The notes beneath the pieces were generated by a model. It had not been told where the DNA came from. It searched no databases and saw only the letters and a list, made by a program, of their open reading frames with translations. Position numbers and translations under genes: made by a program. This document shows, piece after piece, positions 36,774-44,321 of a stretch of DNA of 64,000 nt. The stretch lies in contig NZ_FQYX01000009.1 in assembly GCF_900141935.1 (NCBI RefSeq), positions 1 through 64,000 of the forward strand. Reading direction: 5' to 3'. This stretch comes from Arenibacter nanhaiticus. Its GTDB lineage: Bacteria > Bacteroidota > Bacteroidia > Flavobacteriales > Flavobacteriaceae. How positions within the stretch are numbered: the first letter of the stretch is position 1; each line of letters starts with the position of its first letter.

Positions 36774-36923
36774 TTATTCCTTAGATTTGATTATCAACTT
36801 GTTTTTTACTAGGATTCGAAATAGCTTTGATTTAATCCCTATCCCTTCGCACGCTTCTTTCATATTGCTGTAGGTCACACCATTATACAGGTAGGTATGA
36901 CCCTCTGTTTTTTTTCTTTCCAT
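36774..36923 (-). CDS. Small hypothetical protein (49 aa), possible HTH
   Basis: 49 aa, first gene of the element's operon, ending 6 bp before the start of the 301-aa gene. The sequence YLYNGVTYSNMKEACEGIGI resembles the short NUMOD/helix-turn-helix-like segment in which a residue pattern 'F...eAa..lgI' selects DNA. Six-base spacing to the next gene supports translation. Function unknown; a small DNA-binding regulator is a guess. Confidence 0.55.
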   Translation of the reverse strand: MERKKTEGHTYLYNGVTYSNMKEACEGIGIKSKLFRILVKNKLIIKSKE

Positions 36924-37145
36924 TTTTTTTAAATGCTTTTTTTTGTTAATATAAAAACCGTTATTTCTTCATTATATATTAAGTTAAAAATATATAGATG
37001 TTATATGTTGATTACCAAGTGTTTACAATTTGATTTTAAAACCAGTTTTTTAAAAAAATCGAGGAGATTTGAAGGGGTGCAATGAAAAACTTAATGAGGA
37101 GTGTTGAGGTGTTTTTCTTTAGGATTTATCGAAAAATAGAGTGTA

Positions 37146-37206
37146 TCAAAACAATAGTCTGTATGTTCCAAAACAATAGTCCGTATGTTCCAAAACAATA
37201 GTTTCC
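37146..37206 (+). repeat. 22-bp iteron-like direct repeats
   Basis: Two and three-quarter tandem units of CCAAAACAATAGTCyGTATGTT at 37146-37167, 37168-37189 and 37190-37206 (partial). Spacing of 22 bp is typical of Rep-binding iterons at plasmid origins. They lie about 220 bp upstream of the operon containing the 301-aa HTH protein. Confidence 0.75.
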
Positions 37207-37421
37207 TTTATATTACTTTTCTATAAGAATTAAATATAATAATTGGAAGGATTCCAACTATTGATTTTTTTTTGAGGTTTTTAACTTTATGGGAAGGAGG
37301 TTATTTTCATAGAGTTAAAAAAAGGAATTTAAAATGCGCATTAAAAAAGAACCTCAACAAAATACCAACCTCTCATAAAGTAGATAGGAAAATACATGAC
37401 CGCAAAACCCCTTGTATCTCA

Positions 37422-37470
37422 TTTTAGGTATCCAACAGACGTTTTAAGGAGCTTTAATGTAAAAGCGATA
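37422..37470 (+). repeat. Island repeat A, copy 2
   Basis: Shares GACGTTTTAAGGAGCTTTAA and TAAAAGCGATA with copies at 33563 and 37729. It is followed by GAGGTTATTAAAACCTCTT, a potential stem. Confidence 0.6.
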
Positions 37471-37523
37471 TGTTTGTATAGATGAGGTTATTAAAACCTC
37501 TTAAAAGAGCTAATTACGATTAT

Positions 37524-37565
37524 AGGGTAAATACCCTGTATTTTATATTGTTACATTTGTAACAA
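37524..37565. promoter_or_regulatory. Two adjacent perfect dyads
   Basis: AGGGTA-aa-TACCCT (37524-37537) is followed 10 bp later by TTGTTAC-attt-GTAACAA (37548-37565). Two close perfect dyads in a control region suggest repressor operators. Confidence 0.55.
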
Positions 37566-37728
37566 TTTGTTAAATACTTAACTTAATATGTTGAATAAAA
37601 ATAAAAAAATAATAAATAAAAAAACCTCATCCAAATAGTTGAGGTTAAAGCGTTTCTTTTTAACTCTATGGAAAAACACAATACATCTCCCATAGAGTTA
37701 AAAAGAAACTTCAATACAAACCTAACAA

Positions 37729-37781
37729 GCTGTTTAAGGTGTGTATTAGGCGTTTTAAGGTGCTTTAGTTTAAAAGTGATA
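37729..37781 (+). repeat. Island repeat A, copy 3
   Basis: Shares GTGTATTAGGCGTTTTAAGG and TAAAAGTGATA with copy 1. It lies 50 bp downstream of the serine-recombinase stop codon, so it could also act as part of that gene's 3' end. Confidence 0.6.
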
Positions 37782-37830
37782 GTAAGTACTGCATTGAAAT
37801 ATGCAAAGCTTTAAAAGCTCTTAATATTAC

Positions 37831-39339
37831 TTACTTGCTTTTCTCCTTTAAATAGTCATCTACCATCATATCGATATCATCATCTTCAATGGGAAACCTT
37901 AGGGGTAGTTCTTCATTTTTATATCTTTCGCTCTCGGGCTTTTTAGATTCCCACCCCAATTTACTTGGGTTTGGCTTTTCAAGGTCATAGCTCCACCGCC
38001 CAAAAACATTGATAATAACGCTATTTTTATCAACCTCAACGTAATTAACAACGTCTTTTATTTCGATTTTAAATTCTTCTAGGTCGTCGCTAAAGTGTTT
38101 TATTTCGGATTTTCTGTCATTTCTTAAGAGCTCTATATACTCCTTAAGCTTGGAATTGTCCGCCTTTATTATTTGATATCTTCCCTCTATTTCGCTTCTC
38201 TTGGTCTCCCATTCCTCTTTTGAAAAATCACCGTCCATATACAAATCCATAGCTTTAGATTTCCTTTCGGTGAGTTTTTTTTCTTCTCTGTTGTTTAGTT
38301 GGATTTGAGCTTCAAGGGATGTTATTTGAAGGTCTATATCCTTTTTATATTGTTCGTCTTTTTGCTTCTTTGCGTGCCTTTCAACTACTTTTTTTACCAT
38401 CCGAAATAACCAAGGTCGATTGATAGAGTTTTTGCATTTCGGGTCTTTGCAGATATAAAGATTCAGCCTACCGCTTTCAATAACTCTTTGATACATAGGG
38501 TTTCCGCAGTGGCATTTTATCCTTCCTTCTACTACATTGGTATGTACTTTGGTTTTAGTACCGAATTTACTTCTACTATTCATCGAGTCATTAGCTTTCT
38601 GCCATAGCTCTTTCGATACAATTGGTTCAACTTCTAGTGTTAAATCCATATACACCCTTTCGCCTTTATGAAATGGATTTCGTATGATTCCCCCCAATGT
38701 TGACATGTGAAGTTTGCGGTCAAACTCGGTCTCTATCATAGCCGATATACTCCGCATTCCTAGGCCACTGGCACATAATTCAAAAATCTTTTTGATGATA
38801 GGTGCTTCATCGTTATCAATTATCGGTGTACCGTCTTTACCTTTCTTGAACCCTATTATTTTTCCCCCGAATGCTTTATTTTTTTTTGCACTAGATAATT
38901 TACCCGACTTAATCCTAGAGGACAATAGACGACTTTCATTTGCAACCATTATCCCAAACAAACTGATAAGCATTTCCGAAGCTATAGACCTGCTTCCGTT
39001 GGGTTCAAGTGTAGAGATGCCCAAGTCCTTAAAGTGGATACAGATACCTTGTTCCGCATACTTTTCGACCACATTTAAAATATCTCGGTTTTTCCTTCCA
39101 AGCCTTGATATTTCGAGAACCAATATATCTGTTATATCCTTATTGTCCTCTAGGTACTTCTCTAGCTGGATAAACCCTTCCCTTTGTTCTGCATCTGTCT
39201 TTGAACCACTTACGGTATCTTCAAAGACTCTAACCAGTTTCAGATTTTTTGATGTGGCAAATTCCGCAATATCTTCCCTTTGTCTTTGTAGGTTTTGCTC
39301 CTCACTAGAAACCCGTAAATAGGCTACCGCTTTCCTCAT
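37831..39339 (-). CDS. Large serine recombinase (integrase)
   Basis: 502 aa. The resolvase catalytic domain (1-145) has AYLRVSSEEQN with nucleophile Ser at 11, plus EISRLGRKNRDIL with the catalytic arginine. The recombinase domain (about 155-260) is followed by a zinc ribbon (GRIKCHCGNP with YICKDPKCKN, four Cys) and a long coiled-coil insertion (about 325-400), the canonical large-serine-integrase order. Its start lies 63 bp from the right end of the element, the usual integrase-next-to-att arrangement. The reconstructed att sites (AA core, symmetric arms) fit this enzyme rather than the tyrosine recombinase. Confidence 0.94.
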   Translation of the reverse strand: MRKAVAYLRVSSEEQNLQRQREDIAEFATSKNLKLVRVFEDTVSGSKTDAEQREGFIQLEKYLEDNKDITDILVLEISRLGRKNRDILNVVEKYAEQGICIHFKDLGISTLEPNGSRSIASEMLISLFGIMVANESRLLSSRIKSGKLSSAKKNKAFGGKIIGFKKGKDGTPIIDNDEAPIIKKIFELCASGLGMRSISAMIETEFDRKLHMSTLGGIIRNPFHKGERVYMDLTLEVEPIVSKELWQKANDSMNSRSKFGTKTKVHTNVVEGRIKCHCGNPMYQRVIESGRLNLYICKDPKCKNSINRPWLFRMVKKVVERHAKKQKDEQYKKDIDLQITSLEAQIQLNNREEKKLTERKSKAMDLYMDGDFSKEEWETKRSEIEGRYQIIKADNSKLKEYIELLRNDRKSEIKHFSDDLEEFKIEIKDVVNYVEVDKNSVIINVFGRWSYDLEKPNPSKLGWESKKPESERYKNEELPLRFPIEDDDIDMMVDDYLKEKSK

Positions 39340-39377
39340 AACGTTGTGATTTAAACGATAAAGATAGTTTTAAAAAT

Positions 39378-39405
39378 GAATTATACATAAAAAAGTATAA
39401 CTAAG
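39378..39405 (-). other. attR of the comM element
   Basis: The 25 bp at 39378-39402 are an inverted imperfect copy of the arm at the left end (17 of 25). They are followed by the crossover AA at 39403-39404 and then comM sequence (GGTAGCTAGAACC). Confidence 0.8.
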
Positions 39406-39513
39406 GTAGCTAGAACCATTGCCGATCTAGAAAACGCCCCCGAGGTCAAAGGCAACCATATTGGAGAAGCTATTCAATACAGAAGTTTAGACCGAGAAGG
39501 CTGGTTAGGGTAG
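39403..39513 (+). pseudogene. Displaced 3' end of comM
   Basis: 37 codons including the stop, reading [15 protein letters not shown], then [18 protein letters not shown] and ending LG. This is the conserved C-terminus of YifB/ComM proteins and the exact continuation of the gene truncated at 32654. It is separated from its promoter and body by about 6.75 kb and cannot be translated properly here. Confidence 0.93.
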
Positions 39514-39554
39514 GGGAAATCAGCTTAAATCAGTTCCCGACGATCTATGAAAAA

Positions 39555-39583
39555 GGGGTCGGACTTAAAAAAAGTCCAACCCC
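39555..39583 (+). terminator. Probable native comM terminator
   Basis: GGGGT-c-GGACTT pairs with AAGTCC-a-ACCCC across one mismatch, 41 bp after the displaced comM stop. The following T-rich run is short. Confidence 0.7.
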
Positions 39584-39638
39584 AGTTATTTTACACTTAG
39601 ACGCTGAAACGTATAGTATCCTTTTTTTAAGTGCTCTT

Positions 39639-40301
39639 TTATGTTATATTTTGTCTTACCTCTTGTAGTCTATGATTAAAATCATAACAAAGTGCGTTAT
39701 ATAAAAAATCTGACATAAAATTACACAACATTTCTATAGCACCTTTCGGAGCATCTTTAGGATGGGCTGTTAAAAGGCCATGCGCAAAGCAATTTCTTAG
39801 CATGGCGCTTACATACAATCCTTTTCTAGCACCTTCTCCTTTTCTAAATTCTTTTAGACTTCTACGTTGGGCAAAAGAATTACAGTTTTCTAATAAAAAA
39901 TTAAATATAGCGTCATTGGTGTCAACAATATCAAAAGCATCTTTTATTTGTTTAAACATGGAAGCTGGCACTTTCTGTAATGCCAAATGGTACATGCCTC
40001 CTTCAATTCCCTCACAATCCGTCACATAGCGCTCAAAAGCACTAAACATTAAAAAATGTCTGTTTAGCGCTTCATATCCTTTTGAAGTGCCTTCTCCAAA
40101 ATCATTAAATGTTATTGATTCTATGGACTTTGCAACACGTAATCTACGGGCAAATCCATTAAAACTAGCACGGGATCCAGAAACATAATCAAAATCTTCC
40201 ATGGAAGCTTTATCTACTCCCGCTCTGGTCAAATATCTAAATTCACTAAAACCGGGGAGAACAGATTCCTCATATAGTATTGCAGTTTTTTCTAGGGTCA
40301 T
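39639..40301 (-). CDS. HEPN-motif protein
   Basis: 220 aa, all-helical by sequence, with no signal peptide. Residues 169-174, RNCFAH, match the HEPN RNase signature R-x4-H, in the expected context of a C-terminal helix (GLYVSAMLRNCFAHGLL). Many HEPN proteins are RNases of toxin-antitoxin, abortive-infection or CRISPR-type systems. No antitoxin or MNT partner is adjacent. It sits between two comM 3' ends, probably as cargo of an older integrated element. A role in phage or element defence is inferred only from the motif and place. Confidence 0.65.
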   Translation of the reverse strand: MTLEKTAILYEESVLPGFSEFRYLTRAGVDKASMEDFDYVSGSRASFNGFARRLRVAKSIESITFNDFGEGTSKGYEALNRHFLMFSAFERYVTDCEGIEGGMYHLALQKVPASMFKQIKDAFDIVDTNDAIFNFLLENCNSFAQRRSLKEFRKGEGARKGLYVSAMLRNCFAHGLLTAHPKDAPKGAIEMLCNFMSDFLYNALCYDFNHRLQEVRQNIT

Positions 40302-40560
40302 TATGTTAAAATATTGAATTGCACGATTTAAACCATAAAATTAACAGACTGGGGTAGATTTATAGTCAGTATTTTACAACAATCGCTCATGATTTTTTTG
40401 TTCCTTTATTCCAAATATAGCAACTATTTAAGGTGTAAATTAAAAAAATGTAGGAAATTACCTTTATTATTAATTTGAAGTTGTTTGCATTTTAGAGAGT
40501 CATAGATATTACCTTTTTGACCGCGGTACCTATTCGAATCTAAATGGAATTTGCCTATCC

Positions 40561-40826
40561 CCATATTCATATAGAAGTAACCTTGGTGCCCTTTGAAAAA
40601 CTATCTTAGGATAAAAAAGGAGAAAGCAGTGTAGAAATTCTCAAACGGGTTACCGCGGCCACGGATTTACAGACCTATCGTTTTTTGAGCCTTAGAACGT
40701 ACACTACAACGCACATATGAATACCAAGCAAATTGGGAAGCACTTGAGAACCATCGCCGATCGAGACAATGTACCTGATTTCAATATTAATACAGAAGCG
40801 TGGAGCGAGAAGGTTGGTTGAGGTAG
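40561..40826 (+). pseudogene. Decayed second copy of the comM 3' region
   Basis: The segment aligns with comM from 32383 (ATTCATATAGAAGTAACC) through ATGAATACCAAGCA, then skips about 95 bp and rejoins at AGAACCATCGCCGATC, ending with sequence like the true comM end (GAGAAGG-TTGGTTG-GGTAG). In-frame stops (for example TATCTTAGG) and indels show that it is dead. The skipped part includes the serine-integrase target. It is best explained as the original comM tail displaced by an earlier integration that supplied a new one. Confidence 0.82.
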
Positions 40827-41031
40827 TGATGAATTATATAGTACTAGCGTGACGCTAGCGGGGCATTATGCCTTGCCAATTTGACATTTAAAAAGTGCTT
40901 AATGAATAGTATCGTAGGATTTTTCTTTTTAAAAATGGAGTTGATGCAGTAAAAATGACAGTTTTTTTGGATTGGTATTAAAATTGTTCTTTATAGGGTG
41001 AATTTATTGTTTAACTAAAATTTTATGAATT

Positions 41032-41514
41032 ATGAGCACTTTAGTAAATGTTCCTAAAAATGAAGGTTTGGCAAAGACAAATTCCAATCAGAGGCCAGAC
41101 TTTCCGCTTTGGTCTTCTTTATTCGATGATTTCTTCAATAGAGATTACCCAATGGTTTTGAATTCAAATTTTAATACCGGCATCAGTGTGCCCAAAGTTA
41201 ATATTAAAGAGACCGCAGATGCTTATTTTGTAGAGATGGCCGTTCCGGGGTTAAAGAAATCCGATTTTCAGATAGATTTGGATAATCAACTACTATCAAT
41301 AGCAACTACTATGGAGGTAGAAAATGAACAAAACAAAGAAAATTATTCTCGCAGAGAGTTTGGTTATTCTTCCTTTAAAAGAAGCTTTAAACTGCCCGAA
41401 ACCATAGAGGAAAATAAGATACAAGCTAAGTATAACGATGGTATTCTGAGTATTCATCTGCCTAAAAAGGAAGAGGCGAAACAGAAACCGCCGAGAAGTA
41501 TCAATATTTCTTAA
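41032..41514 (+). CDS. Hsp20/alpha-crystallin small heat-shock protein
   Basis: 160 aa. A short N-terminal arm (1-48) precedes the alpha-crystallin domain (about 50-145: VPKVNIKETADAYFVEMAVPGLKKSDF, then FGYSSFKRSFKLPE and NDGILSIHLPKKEE). The C-terminal tail has no clear I-x-I motif (RSINIS is the nearest). It holds unfolding proteins in a refoldable state. The gene is preceded by about 200 bp free of genes and followed by a strong terminator, so it is monocistronic. Confidence 0.95.
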   Translation: MSTLVNVPKNEGLAKTNSNQRPDFPLWSSLFDDFFNRDYPMVLNSNFNTGISVPKVNIKETADAYFVEMAVPGLKKSDFQIDLDNQLLSIATTMEVENEQNKENYSRREFGYSSFKRSFKLPETIEENKIQAKYNDGILSIHLPKKEEAKQKPPRSINIS

Positions 41515-41527
41515 TCTAAACTTTAGT

Positions 41528-41557
41528 GAAAGGACCAACTTGGTCCTTTCTTTTTTT
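41528..41557 (+). terminator. Intrinsic terminator of the hsp20 gene
   Basis: GAAAGGACC and GGTCCTTTC form a perfect 9-bp stem with loop AACTT, followed by seven T. Confidence 0.93.
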
Positions 41558-41720
41558 ACCAATCTATTAGATGCGAGTAACATAGGGCGATTACAATTTT
41601 TGATTTATTAAGGCTTCCCGAAATTAGTACAACCTTCTACATGTAATTCCCTTATTAGAGCTGTATGGTTTTAGATATTTACATGGATAATTGTTCATTG
41701 TTCCCTATTAATTGGATGCC

Positions 41721-41800
41721 GCGTTAGGGACCGCGGCGGCATCCCCGCAGCGCAGCAAGGGATACAGCCAAGGGCCTGCCCGACGTAGGAGGGAACGCCC
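41721..41800 (-). repeat. 80-bp GC-rich palindromic repeat, copy 2
   Basis: The reverse complement matches copies 1 and 3 over exactly 80 bp, with ends GGGCGTT and TAACGC. It is intergenic between hsp20 and the FNR-type reductase gene. Confidence 0.85.
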
Positions 41801-41869
41801 AAATACAACTGCTTTGGATTATACGTATTGACAACTTGGCTCTAATAATAGCGTCCAAACACATCTTTT

Positions 41870-42002
41870 AAAATTGGTCCATTTGTATTCTTGTTTTAAA
41901 GGTGCTTGGAAGGAAACAGCTGCTAAGGGTAAAAGCTTTAAGGAAATACTTGGGTATCAGCTTGGTATTTCGTATTTTCATGATGCCTTTCTTGAAAAAT
42001 GA
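41870..42002 (+). pseudogene. Possible 3' fragment of an unknown gene
   Basis: An open frame without start codon reads CFKGAWKETAAKGKSFKEIL, continuing with GYQLGISYFHDAFLEK to a TGA at 42000-42002. Its composition is protein-like, and it has no assigned family. It may be a relic left by a deletion associated with the adjacent 80-bp repeat. Confidence 0.3.
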
Positions 42003-42082
42003 AAATTTTAAAGCGGGTAATAGGAGTGAAGGCATACAACTATCGTCCCTTAACTTATAAACTGTATTTAAACGGCTGTATC

Positions 42083-42754
42083 ATGGAACATAGAATAGCA
42101 CTTAAGAAAGTTGAATACGTCACTCACAATGTTTTACATTTAATAGCCGAAAAGCCCAAAGGGTATTCCTTTAGCCCAGGACAAGCTACGGAAGTGTCTA
42201 TAGACAAGGAAGGATTTCGCGCCAAGAAAAGACCATTTACGTTTACCAGTCTGCCCGAGGATGAGGATTTAGAATTTACTATAAAAATATACCCCTCGCA
42301 TGATGGGGTCACCAAAGAATTACATCATCTAAAAGTAGGCGATTGTCTTCTTATTGGCGATGCTTGGGGCACCATACAATACAAAGGTCCGGGAGTTTTT
42401 ATTGCCGGGGGTGCCGGAGTGACCCCATTTATAGCGATTCTTAAGGACCTGAACCGCAAAGGAAAATTAGCGGGACATAGGTTGTTTTTTGCCAATCAAA
42501 AGGAGAAAGATATTATTTATAAAAACAAACTAAAGACTTGGCTTGGCGATGATGTAGTACATATGCTGTCTAAGGAAGATAAAGACCATGTTCCCCATGG
42601 GCATATCAATCGCGCCTTTTTGGAGCAACAGCAAATAGACAGCTCGGGCTATGTATACCTTTGTGGTCCGCCTGCTATGATGGATGCCCTGTCAGCAGAA
42701 ATATATGCCCTTGGAGTACCCAAAGACCATTTGATTACCGAAGATCCGGAATAA
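42083..42754 (+). CDS. FNR-type FAD/NAD(P)-binding reductase
   Basis: 223 aa from ATG 42083, where the family homology (HRIALKKVEYVTHNVLHL) begins; the frame is open from 41999. The FAD-binding beta-barrel has RPFTFTS (FAD contact RxYS-type) and the NAD(P) domain has FIAGGAGVTPFIAIL, with VYLCGPPAMMDAL near the C-terminus. There is no iron-sulfur or globin domain, so it is a stand-alone flavodoxin/ferredoxin reductase-like protein. Electron partner unknown. Confidence 0.87.
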   Translation: MEHRIALKKVEYVTHNVLHLIAEKPKGYSFSPGQATEVSIDKEGFRAKKRPFTFTSLPEDEDLEFTIKIYPSHDGVTKELHHLKVGDCLLIGDAWGTIQYKGPGVFIAGGAGVTPFIAILKDLNRKGKLAGHRLFFANQKEKDIIYKNKLKTWLGDDVVHMLSKEDKDHVPHGHINRAFLEQQQIDSSGYVYLCGPPAMMDALSAEIYALGVPKDHLITEDPE

Positions 42755-42820
42755 AACCTTTGGCTTGGAATACAATGGAACACACTAATTGGACTATGAT
42801 CAATAGCCGTTGACGAAGAA

Positions 42821-44131
42821 TCACTCTACATTAGGGAGTGTATAACTGATATAAGAACCTGCCAACCCAAAAAGGGACAGCACTAAAATAACCCCTTCGG
42901 TAGAGACGACAGAAGCCGCGGCACTTATTCCTCCTGTAATTAAGAGAATACCGCCTATGATGGTATTGCTTACCGCCACATAGTCGGTACGTTTATTGCC
43001 ATGGGCCATATCTACAATATAGGTCTTACGGCCCAAACGAACACCACTATGCGCTATGCCCAAAATAAAGAAAGCCAGCGGATAAAGCCAATAGGCATTT
43101 TTTGCAATGGGTGCAAAGCTCACCAGGCAAAACATGAACACCCCCAACAAGGAGGCTATGATAGCCGCAAACCCCATTACATTTTTACTCGATCTATCGG
43201 CCATTCTGCCCCAAACGGGGGCGCTGATAATAGCGGCTAGACCATTTGCAATGATAAAAAGCCCTAGGAGATAGCTTTCCTTCCCTAGATAACGCTGCGC
43301 TAAAATCACATAAAAAGGAGCGGTCAATGCCGAGCAAAGCAGTAGCGACCTAGCAATTATGAAACGCCTAAATTGCATGTCTGTTCTAAGGAGATCCATC
43401 CGAGCAAGGGCTTCCTTCCACCCGTTTTGTCCACCCGAGGTAGCACCAGGAAACTCTTTGATACCCGCATAAATCAAGGCCGATATAAGCCACATGACGC
43501 TAGCAAAGAAAATAGTATAACTGTAAAAGGTACTATCGGCGCCGTTCTTAGATTGGTACATCATATAAAGTCCGGCTACCAGTACCAAAATGCCCGATAC
43601 GGAAACCGTATATCCTTTGAGCCTTCCTCTACGGCCTTTGGGGATTGTTTTTCCCAAGACATCCTTTGAAGCAACCGAACAGAGGCCGCGAGATAAACTA
43701 AAGGTAATAAGAAATAGTATAATAAGCCAACCCGCTGTACTGCCAGTAGTGTGCAGGGTAACCATACCAATAGCGACCATGGATAAAAATTGAAGCACGG
43801 CCCCAATAACATAGACCCATTTGCGTTTCTCTTTGGTACGGATATAACTGGCAATGATGAGTTGTGGAAGCATAGACCCCGATTCGCGAATAGGGACTAT
43901 AAAACTTATGAGGTAAACCGGGGCGTTTACATAGCTCATTACCCAGGCCAAAACTGTTTTTGGATTACTAAGGGTATCGCCTAGTTTAGAAAAGGTATTG
44001 CTTAAAAGGATCAGGAAATAATTTTTAGGCGTATACTCACAGGCCGATTCGTCGATGTCCTTACAAATGCGGGCATCTTCCTCATTGTTTATATAATCGT
44101 ATAATTTTTCTGTCCAAGAAATAGATTTCAT
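42821..44131 (-). CDS. Major facilitator superfamily transporter
   Basis: 436 aa from ATG 44131; the frame is open to 44302 but homologous sequence starts at MKSISWTEKLYDYINNEEDA. After a 60-residue cytoplasmic N-terminus there are about 12 hydrophobic helices. GRRGRLKGYTVSVSG is the typical loop 2-3 motif region and GRMADRSSKNVMG is the corresponding repeat in the second half. The long N-terminal extension containing EDARICKDIDESACEYTPKN is shared by a Bacteroidota MFS subgroup. The substrate cannot be predicted. Confidence 0.85.
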   Translation of the reverse strand: MKSISWTEKLYDYINNEEDARICKDIDESACEYTPKNYFLILLSNTFSKLGDTLSNPKTVLAWVMSYVNAPVYLISFIVPIRESGSMLPQLIIASYIRTKEKRKWVYVIGAVLQFLSMVAIGMVTLHTTGSTAGWLIILFLITFSLSRGLCSVASKDVLGKTIPKGRRGRLKGYTVSVSGILVLVAGLYMMYQSKNGADSTFYSYTIFFASVMWLISALIYAGIKEFPGATSGGQNGWKEALARMDLLRTDMQFRRFIIARSLLLCSALTAPFYVILAQRYLGKESYLLGLFIIANGLAAIISAPVWGRMADRSSKNVMGFAAIIASLLGVFMFCLVSFAPIAKNAYWLYPLAFFILGIAHSGVRLGRKTYIVDMAHGNKRTDYVAVSNTIIGGILLITGGISAAASVVSTEGVILVLSLFGLAGSYISYTLPNVE

Positions 44132-44321
44132 GCGGTCGTGTTTTTGGAAAGAGTAGTTTACTGCCGTCCATGGAAATAAAAATAAGCATTTAAGGCAGAA
44201 CCCCCTCAAGATAATTAAGGTTTTACGAAGTGTTGAGATTAAAATTAGGGCACTTAAGACGACTTCCTTTATCAGGACAATTTTCCTATCTTTACGAGTC
44301 ACAATTATAACAACATCTTAG

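Larger units (their letters stand above)
36924..37830. other. Noncoding region of the element rich in repeats
   Basis: About 900 bp with no gene. It holds 22-bp iteron-like repeats (37146-37206), a 15-bp palindrome TTGGAAGGATTCCAA (37243-37257), dyads at 37524 and 37548, repeat A copies 2 and 3, and several copies of CATAGAGTTAAAAA in both orientations (37308, 37657-37670, 37691; another at 32766). An origin or control region is likely. Confidence 0.65.
32654..39404. mobile_element. Integrated element of about 6.75 kb in comM
   Basis: The element is defined by the split comM gene. It carries a small tyrosine recombinase (left), a seven-gene minus-strand operon, a noncoding region of about 0.9 kb with repeats, and a large serine recombinase (right). 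The junctions share only AA (32652-32653 and 39403-39404). The 25 bp inside each end are imperfect inverted copies of each other (17 of 25 identical, including 13 in a row, TTTTTATGTATAA). No conjugation or recognisable phage structural genes are present, so it is an integrative mobilisable element, a phage satellite or an integrated small replicon. Confidence 0.88.

Noticed and set aside
38714-39322. 202-codon plus-strand frame
   Set aside because: It is antisense to the catalytic domain of the serine recombinase; no independent features.
42821-44302. Start of the MFS transporter at 44302
   Set aside because: The extra 57 residues are basic/hydrophobic without family character and reach almost to the divergent M3 peptidase start; ATG 44131 begins the conserved N-terminus.
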